Positions 8,359 through 16,961 of a stretch of 64,000 nucleotides of DNA are shown one piece after another. The notes under the pieces were generated by a model that had not been told where the DNA came from, searched no databases, and worked only from the letters and a program-made list of their open reading frames with translations. Origin of the DNA: Rhodoferax sp. (lineage in GTDB: Bacteria; Pseudomonadota; Gammaproteobacteria; Burkholderiales; Burkholderiaceae_C); the NCBI GenBank assembly GCA_031291305.1, contig JARLJH010000020.1, forward strand, positions 62,001-126,000, given 5' to 3'. The translations under genes and the position numbers were made by a program. The number at the start of each line of letters is the position of its first letter. Within the stretch, counting starts at the first letter, position 1.

Positions 8359-8380
8359 TAAGTAATTGATCTATTACTTA
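8359..8380. promoter_or_regulatory. Palindromic operator candidate for the TetR regulator
   Basis: TAAGTAAT-N6-ATTACTTA, with arms matching exactly over 8 bp (10 of 11 pairs when the centre is included). It sits 8 bases upstream of the tetR start in AT-rich DNA, the standard place for an autoregulatory TetR operator. Confidence 0.65.
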
Positions 8381-8396
8381 TTGTAGGATTCAATCG

Positions 8397-8442
8397 ATAT
8401 ACATACCAAATTCGACATCAGCCCTTTATGTATATAGGTATG
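8397..8442. promoter_or_regulatory. Second inverted repeat upstream of the tetR operon
   Basis: ATATACATA (8397-8405) and TATGTATAT (8427-8435) are exact inverted copies 21 bp apart, with a further CATACC/GGTATG pair (8402-8407 and 8437-8442). This AT-rich block separates tetR from the rightward small gene and could be a promoter or binding region for either. Confidence 0.35.
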
Positions 8443-8634
8443 CAGCTATACAAAAGATATTAGTCGAGTCGCCGTAAGCTGCGATCTGCGTCGTATAACC
8501 CGGCTTTAAGCGTTGTCTAAGTCACACCGCGCAAACTTGATCCATTGAGGTCTGGCGCTACTGCCACACCACCGTATTTCACCCGTCAAGGTCAAGCCAG
8601 GATGGGTTGCAAACCGTTTCCAGAAGGAAGTGCC

Positions 8635-9063
8635 ATGAATATCCACCCCCTCGCCTTCAACGCTGCCACTGACAATAGTAATGTCAACGGTGCAGCTCCT
8701 TCGGTGGCTCAGCTCGTCGCGCAGGTCTACGAGGCAGCGCCCGTGGCAGAAAAAAGTCGCCTGCTGGAGCACCTGCTTCGTCCTCTGGGTGTGCTTGCGC
8801 TGGTGGCCGTGGCAGACGGTGTATTTGCAACGATTCGCTTTCGGGGTGGCTGGCCGCAGCTGCATGTCAGGCTTGAAGATGCGCAAGGCGTGCGCGCCAG
8901 CGACATCGCCACTCTGGTGGACTATGTTCAGCAGATCAGTGTGAATGCCATTGATGGTCTGGCTCAGGTCATCTCGATGTCGCCGATGGCGGTAACCTCG
9001 GCATCCGCAGCGCTCTTGTTGACGATGCTTGTTCAGCGTAGGTTAGGCCAACGCCATGGGTGA
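8635..9063 (+). CDS. Small protein of unknown family, paralogue of the gene at 47849-48277
   Basis: I do not recognise this 142-residue protein. The start at 8635 follows AGAAGGAAG at good spacing; the longer frame from 8545 lacks this. A disordered-looking N-terminus is followed by LLEHLLRPLGVLALVAVADGVFATIRFRGGWPQLHVRLED, a polar segment, and a C-terminal hydrophobic stretch ending in basic residues (TSASAALLLTMLVQRRLGQRHG). It aligns along its length, without large gaps, with the leftward gene at 48 kb; PLGVLALVA, F-A-x-IRFR-x-GWP, HVR-x-ED and VQQ-S-x-x-A-x-DGLA are shared. It may be membrane-associated at the C-terminus. No function is proposed. Confidence 0.75.
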   Translation: MNIHPLAFNAATDNSNVNGAAPSVAQLVAQVYEAAPVAEKSRLLEHLLRPLGVLALVAVADGVFATIRFRGGWPQLHVRLEDAQGVRASDIATLVDYVQQISVNAIDGLAQVISMSPMAVTSASAALLLTMLVQRRLGQRHG

Positions 9064-9251
9064 GGTACATCACCTTTGCCCTGGCTGCTTTGCCGTGCTG
9101 AATTTGTCGGCTATTCGCCGTCAGGCCGGTTGGCATCAGTCAAAGCGAGTGATCGCCAAGCGCCATCATTCGGAGCATGAGCGTTACGGTGCCTTTCGCT
9201 CTTTCTCGCAGGGCTTGGTCTAATTTCCTCACAACTGAAAGGCAGGTTCCC

Positions 9252-11600
9252 ATGCAAGCGCCTCAATCAACATTCTTGCGACCCACCTGGGCCCATGGCG
9301 GCAAAGACATGGTGGGCACCGGCCTGGGTTCGGCGCGGCTTTGGTTCACCGTGGCCGAAGGCATTCTGACGGAAGTCTTTTACCCACGTATCGACATTCC
9401 GCAAATCAGGGACCTGGGTTTTATCGTCGCTGATGACCAGGGATTCTGGGTAGAACTGCGCCGTCTCGGGAACTACGAGGTGCGTCTGCCCAAACCCGGT
9501 GTGCCTGCCGTCACGATCATTCACCACCACCCGCGCTTTACCTTCACGCTGCAGATCTGTCCGTCACAACGGCGCGATACCTTGATGATGCGCTATCAAC
9601 TTGACGGCGACCAAGGCTTGCGCCCCTATGCTCTGCTGGCGTCGCGCTTGGGCGGCGATGCGCAAAATAACCTCGCTGCCGTCGACAAACGCAATGGGCG
9701 CACGGTATTGTGGGCCGAACAGGGGCCGTTTGGCTTGGCGCTGATGGCTGGCAACGTCGATGGCTCCGACGTCTGGCAGCGCTGTTCGGTGGGCTGCTTT
9801 GGCGCGAGTGACGGCTGGCAGGACTTTGACCAGCATGGGCGCATGTCATGGCAATATGACGCGGCCGGTCCGGGCGTTGTTTCGCTGATGGGGGAGCTGC
9901 CCAGGCAGGCCACATTGGCCCTGGGTTTCGCCACCAGCAAAGAGTCGGCTTCAACGCTGGCCCTGGCCAGCCTGATGGACGACTTTGAGAAGGTCTGGGA
10001 TTTGCAATGTAGCGCTTGGGAGTCCTGGTTGGGCGCATGCAAACTGCCTGCACTGCCTGATGATCTGGGCAAGTTGCTTTCACTGTCGGCTACGGTGCTT
10101 AAAGTCCATCAAGACAGAACCTATGTCGGTGCCGCCGTGGCCAGTCTCGCCGTCCCCTGGGGGGAAAGCAGCGAAAGTCGGGGTGGCTACCACCTGGTGT
10201 GGTGTCGTGATCTGGTGGAAACCGCCGGGGCGCTGATCGCCATGGGTGCGTTTGAGGATGCGCGCGATGTGCTGCGTTACCTGATCGCTACCCAGCAAGA
10301 AGATGGGCACTGGTTTCAGAACCAGTGGTTGGGCGGCGAGGCCTTCTGGCAAGGCATTCAACTCGACGAGGCGGCTTTTCCGGTGCTACTGGCTGCAGCA
10401 CTGCGCGATCAGGACAAACTGGCGGGTATCCCAGTCGCTGATATGGTGCACCGAGCGCTGACCTTCATCGCCAGAGAAGGCCCCACGACCGGGCAGGACC
10501 GGTGGGAGGAAGACCCCGGCATCAATACCTTTACGCTGGCCATCGCTATCGCCGCGCTGGTGGAAGGCAGCACTTTTCTCGACGGTGAGGCCTGTGAATT
10601 TGCCTTGCAACTGGCAGACCACTGGAACGCCAGGCTCGACGAATGGACGGTTGCCAAGGACACCACTTTGGCGCGACAACTGGGGGTGAGCGGCTATTAC
10701 ATGCGGACCTCACCGGCGGATGTCCTGGTGAATGAGGGCGCTCATGTCGAACATGTGGTGATCAAAAATCGAGAGGTCGACCCGGATTTGCCGGCCGACG
10801 AGCAGATCGGCACCGACTTTCTGCAATTGGTTCGCTTTGGGCTGCGCCGGGCAGACGACCCCATCGTTCTCGACAGTCTGAAAGTGGTTGACCAGCTGCT
10901 CAAAACTGACACCCCTAGCGGCCCGGTCTGGCACCGCTATAACGGCGACGGCTATGGCGAACACAACGACGGCAGCCCGTTCGACGGTGCTGGTCGCGGC
11001 CGAGGTTGGCCCTTGCTGGTGGGCGAGCGGGGCCACTATGCGCTACTGGCAGGTGAGGACCCGCTGCCCTATATCCAGGCGATGGCGGCCATGTCCAGTG
11101 CGGTGGGCATGATGCCGGAACAGGTGTGGGACTGGAAGCCCATTCCTGAGTACCGTTTGCAGCCGGGCAGGCCCAGCGGCTCGGCCATGCCACTGGTGTG
11201 GGCGCATAGCGAATTCATCAAGCTGTGTTACAGCCGCGCCAAGGGTTATCCGGTGGACCGGCCCGCCGCTGCCTGGGCGCGTTATCAGGGCAAGTGTCCT
11301 GATGTTTCACATGCCATCTGGGGCCCGCTTTATCGCCCGCGCCAAATCAGTGTCGGCGAACAGTTCAGTGTGGTGCTGCACGCACCGGCCCGCGTTCATT
11401 GGGGCAGCAACGGATGGCAGGCGGTTCAGGATAGCGGCACCAGCGACACGGGGCTGGGTGTGCATAGGGTCAAGCTCCCGCTGGCGGGCCTCAAAGCGGG
11501 TGACACCCTTCAATTCACTTTTTATTGGTTCGACCGGGATTGTTGGGAAGGCCAGGACTACGAAGTGCAGCTCATCGATTGGACCAGGAGCACAACGTGA
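9252..11600 (+). CDS. Glycoside hydrolase family 15, glucoamylase/glucodextranase-like
   Basis: About 782 residues. An N-terminal beta-sandwich domain like that of glucodextranases (to about residue 270; GSARLWFTVAEGILTEVFYPRID) is followed by the alpha/alpha-barrel: GGYHLVWCRDLVETAGALIAMG, QNQWLGGEAFWQGIQLDE, DRWEEDPGINTFTLA (the usual place of the general acid Glu) and PLVWAHSEFIKL (the usual place of the base Glu). A short C-terminal beta domain follows. The enzyme releases glucose from the non-reducing ends of alpha-glucans. The ATG at 9252 follows AAGGCAGG; an upstream ATG at 9177 has no such site. No signal peptide is seen, so it is probably cytoplasmic. The next gene overlaps its stop codon. 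Confidence 0.9.
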   Translation: MQAPQSTFLRPTWAHGGKDMVGTGLGSARLWFTVAEGILTEVFYPRIDIPQIRDLGFIVADDQGFWVELRRLGNYEVRLPKPGVPAVTIIHHHPRFTFTLQICPSQRRDTLMMRYQLDGDQGLRPYALLASRLGGDAQNNLAAVDKRNGRTVLWAEQGPFGLALMAGNVDGSDVWQRCSVGCFGASDGWQDFDQHGRMSWQYDAAGPGVVSLMGELPRQATLALGFATSKESASTLALASLMDDFEKVWDLQCSAWESWLGACKLPALPDDLGKLLSLSATVLKVHQDRTYVGAAVASLAVPWGESSESRGGYHLVWCRDLVETAGALIAMGAFEDARDVLRYLIATQQEDGHWFQNQWLGGEAFWQGIQLDEAAFPVLLAAALRDQDKLAGIPVADMVHRALTFIAREGPTTGQDRWEEDPGINTFTLAIAIAALVEGSTFLDGEACEFALQLADHWNARLDEWTVAKDTTLARQLGVSGYYMRTSPADVLVNEGAHVEHVVIKNREVDPDLPADEQIGTDFLQLVRFGLRRADDPIVLDSLKVVDQLLKTDTPSGPVWHRYNGDGYGEHNDGSPFDGAGRGRGWPLLVGERGHYALLAGEDPLPYIQAMAAMSSAVGMMPEQVWDWKPIPEYRLQPGRPSGSAMPLVWAHSEFIKLCYSRAKGYPVDRPAAAWARYQGKCPDVSHAIWGPLYRPRQISVGEQFSVVLHAPARVHWGSNGWQAVQDSGTSDTGLGVHRVKLPLAGLKAGDTLQFTFYWFDRDCWEGQDYEVQLIDWTRSTT

Positions 11601-12385
11601 TTGCCATTGAACTCAAAGGCCGCAAGGCACTGGTGACCGGCGGGGACTCGGGCTTGGGTGCCGCCACCGTCAAATCACTGGCTCAGGCCGGTGCGGATGT
11701 GGCCATCAGCTATCGCCACACCTCAGACGCGGCAGATCAGGTGGCGGCGCTCGCCCGGTCATTTGGCGTGCAGGCCTACACGTTCAGGCTAGACAACATC
11801 TCAGCCACCAGCGAGGTGGACGCCATGTTTCAGCGGGTGGACCAGCAAATGGGCGGCCTGGATATTCTTGTAAACAACGCGGGCACGGACGGCGCTCGTG
11901 CCTTGTGTGCCGACAGCGATATTGCGGCCTGGCGGCAGGTGGTGGAAGTGGATCTGTTTGGCGCGTACTACTGTGCGCGTGCGGCCGTGCAGCGCATGAC
12001 CAAACAAGGTCGTGGCGTTGTCATCAACACCAGTTCGGTGCACGAGTTCATCCCCTGGGCTGGTTACAGCGCCTACACCAGTGCCAAGGCGGGCTTGAGC
12101 ATGTTCAGTAAGACCTTGGCACAGGAGGTGGCGTCGGCAGGCATCCGTGTGATCGCCATTGCACCGGGTGCCATCAAAACCCCGATCAACGCCAACGTCT
12201 GGCAGGACCCCAAAGGGCTCGCCGATCTGGATGACAAGATTCCCATGGGCCGGGTCGGCGAACCCGATGAAATCGGCCACACCATCGCTTTTCTGTGCAG
12301 CGATCTGGCCAGCTACATCACCGGTATCACCGTCCCGGTGGACGGCGGCATGCTGCTGTACCCGGATTTCCGCCAAGGGGGCTGA
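11597..12385 (+). CDS. Short-chain dehydrogenase, glucose 1-dehydrogenase-like
   Basis: A 262-residue SDR. The cofactor motif is TGGDSGLG near residue 14, the NAG motif is LVNNAG, the catalytic Ser lies in NTSSVHEFIPWAGYSAYTSAKAG with the YxxxK pair, and a PG motif (IAPGAIKTP) follows. The SSVHE-IPW segment and length match NAD(P)-dependent glucose 1-dehydrogenases. The GTG start at 11597 overlaps the glucoamylase TGA and follows GGACCAGGAG. This coupling suggests that glucose released by the GH15 enzyme is oxidised to gluconolactone; that pathway link is inferred. Related polyol or sugar dehydrogenases cannot be excluded. Confidence 0.85.
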   Translation: MIAIELKGRKALVTGGDSGLGAATVKSLAQAGADVAISYRHTSDAADQVAALARSFGVQAYTFRLDNISATSEVDAMFQRVDQQMGGLDILVNNAGTDGARALCADSDIAAWRQVVEVDLFGAYYCARAAVQRMTKQGRGVVINTSSVHEFIPWAGYSAYTSAKAGLSMFSKTLAQEVASAGIRVIAIAPGAIKTPINANVWQDPKGLADLDDKIPMGRVGEPDEIGHTIAFLCSDLASYITGITVPVDGGMLLYPDFRQGG

Positions 12386-12500
12386 TGTTCAACTGACCAA
12401 GCGGGAAGCCCGGTTGCGCAGGCATTTGTGTGGGCATCGGATTGCAAGCGGTTTTGCCAGCTACCCGGGTTTCAAAAATGCACTTGCGTGCAACACCAGA

Positions 12501-12659
12501 CTAGATACGCCCCAGCAGCAGCAGGATGATGACGATCAGCACGACCAGGCCGATGCCGCCGCTGGGTCCATAGCCCCAGTTCTGGCTATGTGGCCAGCTT
12601 GGGAATACGCCAATCAGCATCAGGATCAGAACGATGAGGAGAATGGTGCCGATACTCAT
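12501..12659 (-). CDS. DUF3309-type very small membrane protein
   Basis: A 52-residue gene ending in TAG at 12501-12503. The protein is two hydrophobic segments around a hydrophilic turn: MSIGTILLIVLILMLIGVFP, then a WPHSQNWGYGPSGG turn, then GLVVLIVIILLLLGRI. This is the layout of the DUF3309 family of tiny membrane proteins, whose function is unknown. Its ATG overlaps the stop of the ferritin-like gene upstream (ATGA), so the two are probably co-translated. It is too short for most automatic calls. Confidence 0.8.
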   Translation of the reverse strand: MSIGTILLIVLILMLIGVFPSWPHSQNWGYGPSGGIGLVVLIVIILLLLGRI

Positions 12660-13279
12660 GATTTTTCCTTGTGGTGTTTCTTGGTGGGGGCGGGCGGCCT
12701 GGGTGCGTGTTGGTGGTCAGCTCGCTGACCAGTTGCGAGCGGAGGCGGCAGGTGTTGCAGCAAGTCCGCCAGATCATCGGCATGTTCTTCTTCTATTGCC
12801 AGGATCGACTCCAGCAGTCGCCGGGTGGTTGGGTCCTGATCGCTGAGGTACGTGATGAAATGGCGGTAGCTGTCGATGGCAATGCGCTCGGCAATCAGGT
12901 TTTCGGAGATCATGTCGACCAAGCTGGTCCCCTCAACATACTCAGCGTGGCTGCGTGTGACCAAGGTGGTGGGTGAGAAGTCAGGCTCGCCGCCGAGTTG
13001 AATGATGCGGCTGGCGATCTGGTCCGCATGGTTCAGTTCTTCATTGGCGTGTGCCAAAAACTCACCGGCCACGGCTTGTGAATGAATACCGCGTGCCATG
13101 AAGTGATGGCGACGGTAGCGCAGCACGCACACCAACTCGGTGGCCAGCGATTCGTTAAGCATGTGCAACACCTCCGGGCGGTCAGCGGTGTAACCTGCTG
13201 TGACAGCGCCTTCTTCGATGTGTTTACGGGCCTGTTTACGTAGGGTATCGATATTCAGTGGTTTGTCGGCATGTGGCAT
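12656..13279 (-). CDS. Ferritin-like domain protein (bacterioferritin/Dps-like)
   Basis: A 207-residue protein. The four-helix bundle (residues about 35-170) has metal-ligand-type motifs in the right order: LATELVCVLRYRRHHF, EFLAHANEELNHADQIASRI (ExxH), SENLIAERIAIDSYRHFI and AIEEEHADDLADLL (ExxH). The His/Pro/Lys-rich tail after residue 175 is probably disordered. Proteins of this type bind a di-iron site and serve iron storage or oxidative stress protection. It precedes the DUF3309 gene with a 4-base overlap. It starts with ATG at 13279 after a weak AAGGACACC site. Confidence 0.85.
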   Translation of the reverse strand: MPHADKPLNIDTLRKQARKHIEEGAVTAGYTADRPEVLHMLNESLATELVCVLRYRRHHFMARGIHSQAVAGEFLAHANEELNHADQIASRIIQLGGEPDFSPTTLVTRSHAEYVEGTSLVDMISENLIAERIAIDSYRHFITYLSDQDPTTRRLLESILAIEEEHADDLADLLQHLPPPLATGQRADHQHAPRPPAPTKKHHKEKS

Positions 13280-13392
13280 GGTGTCCTTTGTGCGTTTAGG
13301 GAGTTACACACGCATGGTGACGTGTTGTTGGCGCGCTGTCTGTTCGTTGTCGCACCATAGAGGTGTGAGGCTACGTCGGAAAAATGGAATGA

Positions 13393-13436
13393 TTTTGGTA
13401 GCTATTAGCCCTTTATAAATAAGGGTTAGAGGCCAA
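13393..13436 (+). repeat. Dispersed GCTAGCCC-type repeat copy
   Basis: Reads TTTTGGTAGCTATTAGCCC, then TTTATAAATAAGGGTTAGAGG. TAGCCCTT and AAGGGTTA form a stem. The block order matches the copies at 41.1 and 63.1 kb. Confidence 0.65.
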
Positions 13437-13626
13437 TATCGTGAAATTTTTCAGGTGGTTATGAGTGTGATGCACACTGATGTGTACCAGCACGTTCGCT
13501 GAGCGTTGACACCGCGTCCCGCAGCCGGTCTCGATCGAATCGAAAAGATGCTTCGTATTTGGTGAGGGGGCGGAGTCCGGAAAATGATTGATCTGTATCA
13601 ATCTGACGACAAGTCTGGTGACGGCC

Positions 13627-13649
13627 ATCAAATGTCACGTACATTTGAT
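13627..13649. promoter_or_regulatory. Perfect 9 bp dyad upstream of the chemoreceptor gene
   Basis: ATCAAATGT (13627-13635) and ACATTTGAT (13641-13649) are exact inverted copies separated by 5 bases, about 80 bases before the start codon. This could be an operator; no protein can be assigned to it. Confidence 0.4.
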
Positions 13650-13726
13650 TTCAGACAAACTCAGCCAATGACCAAGGTTCGATATTCACAGCTTTGTGTT
13701 CGCCAACGAGGCTTGCTGTCTGAAAA

Positions 13727-15292
13727 ATGAGAATAAATCTTCCCGTCACCCAACAGGAATATGTCCTGGATGATGGTGTCATCTTGGTGTCCACCACAGA
13801 CACCAAGGGCATCATCACCCACTGCAATCATGCCTTTGTGCAGGCCAGCGGCTTCGACTATGAGGAACTACTCGGTCAGCCGCACGATATCGTGCGCCAT
13901 CCGGATGTGCCGCCGGAAGCCTTCAGGGATTTGTGGGCCACCATTGGGCGTGGCAGGTCGTGGTCCAGCATGGTGAAGAACCGCCGCAAAAACGGTGACC
14001 ATTACTGGGTTCTGGCCAATGTCACGCCAGTGATGGAAGGCGGCAAACCCCGCGCCTACATGTCGGTGCGACTCAAACCTACGCGCGAGCAGATCAAGGC
14101 GGCTGAAGCGGCCTATGCGCTGCTTGACGCGCAGCGCCTCAGTGGCAAAGTTACCTTAAAGCTTCACGCCGGTGGAATTCGCAAGGTGGGCTGGCGCGAC
14201 TGGCCGGGTCGCTTGCATCGCCTCAAGCTCTCTCAGCGCCTTTCAGCGGGTTTGTTGCTGATCTTGCTGCTGACCCTATTGCCCGCTTGGGTGTTGATCG
14301 GACAGGATGCTCGGGCGGTGGCTGCAGCGCAACTGGTCACTGGACTACTGAGTATGGGCATCTTCTGGACCTGGTCTCAGCGCGCGCTGGTGCGACCGCT
14401 TGCCCAGACTACCACCATGGCCAATGAACTGGCAGGCTGCAATCTCAATGGTCAGATCGAATACGACACCACCACCCCGTTGGGTGCCTTGATGCGCTCG
14501 CTGTGGCTGGGCAACCTGAACATGCGAGCCATTGTGGCTGATGTGCGCACCGAGGTGAAGGGCGCCAACGAGGCGGCGCAGGAGATTCATAAAAGTAGTT
14601 TGGAACTGTCGAGCCATACCGAAACGCAGGCTGGTGAGGTTGAAAAAACCTCTGCCGCTGTGAGCGATATCGCTGACACTGTCAAGCGAACCGCTGATAC
14701 GGCCCATGATCTGTCTGATCTGAGCACCAATGCCAGCACCATGGCCACCGAGGGCGCGCAGGCCATTGACCGGGTGTCGGTCTCCATGCATGCCATTGAA
14801 GCATCGTCTGACCGTATCACCGAAATCATTGAGGTGATTGAACAACTGGCCTTTCAAACCAATCTGCTGGCGCTCAATGCAGCAGTGGAGGCAGCTCATG
14901 CTGGCGACCAGGGCCGGGGTTTTGCCGTGGTGGCCGCCGAAGTTCGGGCATTGGCACGATGCAGCAGCGAGGCCGCGCAGCAGATTCGCCAGCTGATTCA
15001 ACACTCGGTCGAACAGGTGTCACAGGGCACGCAGACGGTAGATGTGGCAGCCAACACCATCCGCACTGCGGTAAGTGCGGTGCAAGAGGTGACTTCGCGC
15101 CTTGGTGAGATCACCTTGGCCACGCAGGATGAATCGGTTGGCGTGTTGCAAATCAGCGAAGCCATGCATCAGCTCGACGTGGTCACCCAGCAAAACGCCG
15201 ATCTCGCGCTACAAGCCAGCGCGGACTGCGAGGGGCTGACGGCGCGGGCCGACACCCTGGTGCGCGCAGTGCAGATTTTCAGGATGTATTAA
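13727..15292 (+). CDS. Aer-like methyl-accepting chemotaxis protein with N-terminal PAS domain
   Basis: A 521-residue chemoreceptor. Residues about 10-115 form a PAS domain of the Aer type (GFDYEELLGQPHDIVRHPDVPPEAFRDLW), likely sensing redox state through FAD. Two hydrophobic segments around residues 180-225 anchor it without a periplasmic domain. A HAMP-like region leads to the signalling coiled coil. The hairpin tip at residues about 365-400 reads IEQLAFQTNLLALNAAVEAAHAGDQGRGFAVVAAEVRALA and would bind CheA/CheW. The family directs aerotaxis or energy taxis. The tip is followed by RCSSEAA where RSAEAA is usual. No other chemotaxis gene is near. Confidence 0.93.
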   Translation: MRINLPVTQQEYVLDDGVILVSTTDTKGIITHCNHAFVQASGFDYEELLGQPHDIVRHPDVPPEAFRDLWATIGRGRSWSSMVKNRRKNGDHYWVLANVTPVMEGGKPRAYMSVRLKPTREQIKAAEAAYALLDAQRLSGKVTLKLHAGGIRKVGWRDWPGRLHRLKLSQRLSAGLLLILLLTLLPAWVLIGQDARAVAAAQLVTGLLSMGIFWTWSQRALVRPLAQTTTMANELAGCNLNGQIEYDTTTPLGALMRSLWLGNLNMRAIVADVRTEVKGANEAAQEIHKSSLELSSHTETQAGEVEKTSAAVSDIADTVKRTADTAHDLSDLSTNASTMATEGAQAIDRVSVSMHAIEASSDRITEIIEVIEQLAFQTNLLALNAAVEAAHAGDQGRGFAVVAAEVRALARCSSEAAQQIRQLIQHSVEQVSQGTQTVDVAANTIRTAVSAVQEVTSRLGEITLATQDESVGVLQISEAMHQLDVVTQQNADLALQASADCEGLTARADTLVRAVQIFRMY

Positions 15293-15302
15293 TAGGCGCC
15301 TA

Positions 15303-15375
15303 TCTTATAAGAAACGATCCATAAGTCCTTGTAGATAAAGGGCTGATAGCTACACTATTTGTAGTTTTATAGCGA
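15303..15375. repeat. Diverged dispersed repeat copy at the end of the sigma-54 regulator gene
   Basis: Contains TCCTTGTAGATAAAGGGCTG, then ATAGCTACACTATTTG and TTTTATAGCGAT. The blocks resemble those of the other copies but are more diverged. It lies between the convergent chemoreceptor and regulator genes and overlaps the last codons and stop of the latter. Confidence 0.45.
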
Positions 15376-16719
15376 TGAATCCGGTTTGATCGCCTTGAGT
15401 TTGCGGTACAGTGAGCGTTCGCTGATGCCGAGTTGTATTGCCAGCTCAGCCCGGCTACCCGGGTGGGCTTTGACCATGTCTTGCAGCACCGCACGCTCGA
15501 CGGATTTGAGTGCGCCCGGCGAGGCCACTGGCGCCGGTGCGCTGTTGTTAGGTACAACGCGACTTGGCCCAGTTGTGACTGAAATGGGTCGTCTGCCTGA
15601 GCGCAGCGCCTGTTCTACATGCGAGGCCTCCAGCACATCTCCATCACACAGCAGCGCTGATCGCTCCAGCAGGTTGCGCAGTTCGCGCACATTGCCGGGA
15701 TAGTCCTGGATGTTGAGCAATTGCAGTGCAGCGTCGCTGAGTCTGAGCTTGCGCGACCCGGCCACCCTCTGCAGCAGCGCTGTGGTCAGCAGGGCAATGT
15801 CGTCGCGTCGCTCGCGCAGGGCGGGTAGGTGAATGGGGAATGTACTCAGGCGGTAATACAAATCCTCACGGAATCTGCCTTGGGTCACCATGTCATCGAG
15901 ATTGCGGTGCGTGGCTGACACTACGCGAATGTCGGCATGACGCTGCTCGGGGCTGCCCACGCGCCGGTATGTGCCGGTCTCCAGCAGGCGTAGCAGCTTG
16001 ACCTGCATGGTCAGCGGGATGTCGCCCACTTCGTCAAGAAACAGGGTACCTCCACTGGCTGCTTCGACCAGGCCACCCCGCGCAGTGTTTGCACCGGTAA
16101 ATGCGCCGCGCTCGTGACCAAAAAGTTCAGACTCAAACAGATTTTCCGGCAGGCTGGAGCAATCCACGGGCACCAAAGCCCGTGCTGCCCGAGGGCTGGC
16201 TTCGTGCACGGCACGCGCCACCAGTTCTTTGCCCGTGCCGGATTCTCCCAGCAGCAGCACGGTGGCCATGGACGGGGCCACCCGCGCCACCAGTGCCAGC
16301 ATTTGCTGAAATGCGTTGGAGCGTCCGATCAGGCCCTGACCCTTGGACTGGCCTTCGGCCACCTTTAATGGCTCCATTTTTTCGATGAAAAAGGCCTGCT
16401 CACCGTCGGCGTTGAGAAGCGGGGCAAGTTCGATGTTGACGTATTCCTCCCCCTTGGCGGTGTGGTGCAGGTGCAGCACGCGCTCGCGTTGGCCCGATTC
16501 ACGCGCCTTGATCAGCGGACAGGATTCGCCCGATTGGTCGCAGGGCATGTTGAAACGGTGAGATACCTCAAAACAGGTTCGCCCAACGACGCCACGCTCG
16601 GGACTGAACTGGCGCCGATACGCAGCATTAGCACCCAGGATGCGGTACTGGGTGTCAAACAGGATGTGGGGCTCTGGAAGTCCTTCCAGAAATGACATCA
16701 ATTCAGGCAGGGGTTTCAT
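15367..16719 (-). CDS. Sigma-54-dependent activator: PAS, AAA+ and Fis-type HTH domains
   Basis: About 450 residues. An N-terminal PAS domain (1-120) contains a Cys/His group, C49-x4-H54-x5-C60-x6-C67. The AAA+ domain (about 130-365) has Walker A GESGTGKE, the sigma-54-contacting loop [15 protein letters not shown] and Walker [13 protein letters not shown] Fis-type HTH ends the protein ([22 protein letters not shown]). The ATG at 16719 is preferred over an upstream TTG at 16755, though neither has a good ribosome site. It is divergent from the Rieske gene and is the likely activator of two sigma-54 promoters there. The cysteines suggest redox or metal sensing; the signal is not known. Confidence 0.9.
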   Translation of the reverse strand: MKPLPELMSFLEGLPEPHILFDTQYRILGANAAYRRQFSPERGVVGRTCFEVSHRFNMPCDQSGESCPLIKARESGQRERVLHLHHTAKGEEYVNIELAPLLNADGEQAFFIEKMEPLKVAEGQSKGQGLIGRSNAFQQMLALVARVAPSMATVLLLGESGTGKELVARAVHEASPRAARALVPVDCSSLPENLFESELFGHERGAFTGANTARGGLVEAASGGTLFLDEVGDIPLTMQVKLLRLLETGTYRRVGSPEQRHADIRVVSATHRNLDDMVTQGRFREDLYYRLSTFPIHLPALRERRDDIALLTTALLQRVAGSRKLRLSDAALQLLNIQDYPGNVRELRNLLERSALLCDGDVLEASHVEQALRSGRRPISVTTGPSRVVPNNSAPAPVASPGALKSVERAVLQDMVKAHPGSRAELAIQLGISERSLYRKLKAIKPDSSL

Positions 16720-16759
16720 CAGTGGGGTGATCGGGGAGCGCGCTTTTGGCGGCAAGTGT

Positions 16760-16795
16760 ATGTCATGTGGCTGTCAGTCTGTCATATTTGGCAGT
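16760..16795. promoter_or_regulatory. Tandem upstream activator sites for the Rieske-globin promoter
   Basis: The downstream site, 16779-16795, reads CTGTCATATTTGGCAGT and is an imperfect inverted repeat. A related block with TGTCAT and TGTCAGT lies directly before it (16760-16778). The last T of the downstream site is 83 bases before the T of the -24 element at 16878. A similar site stands at exactly the same distance from the second sigma-54 promoter at 18163. Confidence 0.7.
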
Positions 16796-16877
16796 GAAAA
16801 GTCCTGAGCGCTAAGCTGATTAATCTCATCAAATCTCTAAGTGTTTGAAATTGAATGGTTTTTTGCAATTATCAGGA

Positions 16878-16892
16878 TGGCACGCTTATTGA
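16878..16892 (+). promoter_or_regulatory. Sigma-54 promoter of the Rieske-globin unit
   Basis: TGGCACG-CTTA-TTGA has a perfect -24 element and correct spacing to the -12 element; the usual final C of TTGC is an A. Transcription should begin near 16903. That excludes the ATG at 16893 as start codon and supports the Rieske start at 16962. Confidence 0.75.
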
Positions 16893-16961
16893 ATGCAAAG
16901 GAAAGGTAACGCCATTTCACTGAAAAGTGACTTGGTCTATTTTGCACTTCAGGAGGATGTG

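Larger units (their letters stand above)
13280..13726. other. Gene-free stretch between the ferritin-like gene and the chemoreceptor
   Basis: I see no gene in these 447 bases. They hold one copy of the dispersed repeat (13393-13436) and a perfect dyad (13627-13649), both listed separately, and should contain the two divergent promoters. No clear sigma-28 chemotaxis promoter was found. Confidence 0.6.
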
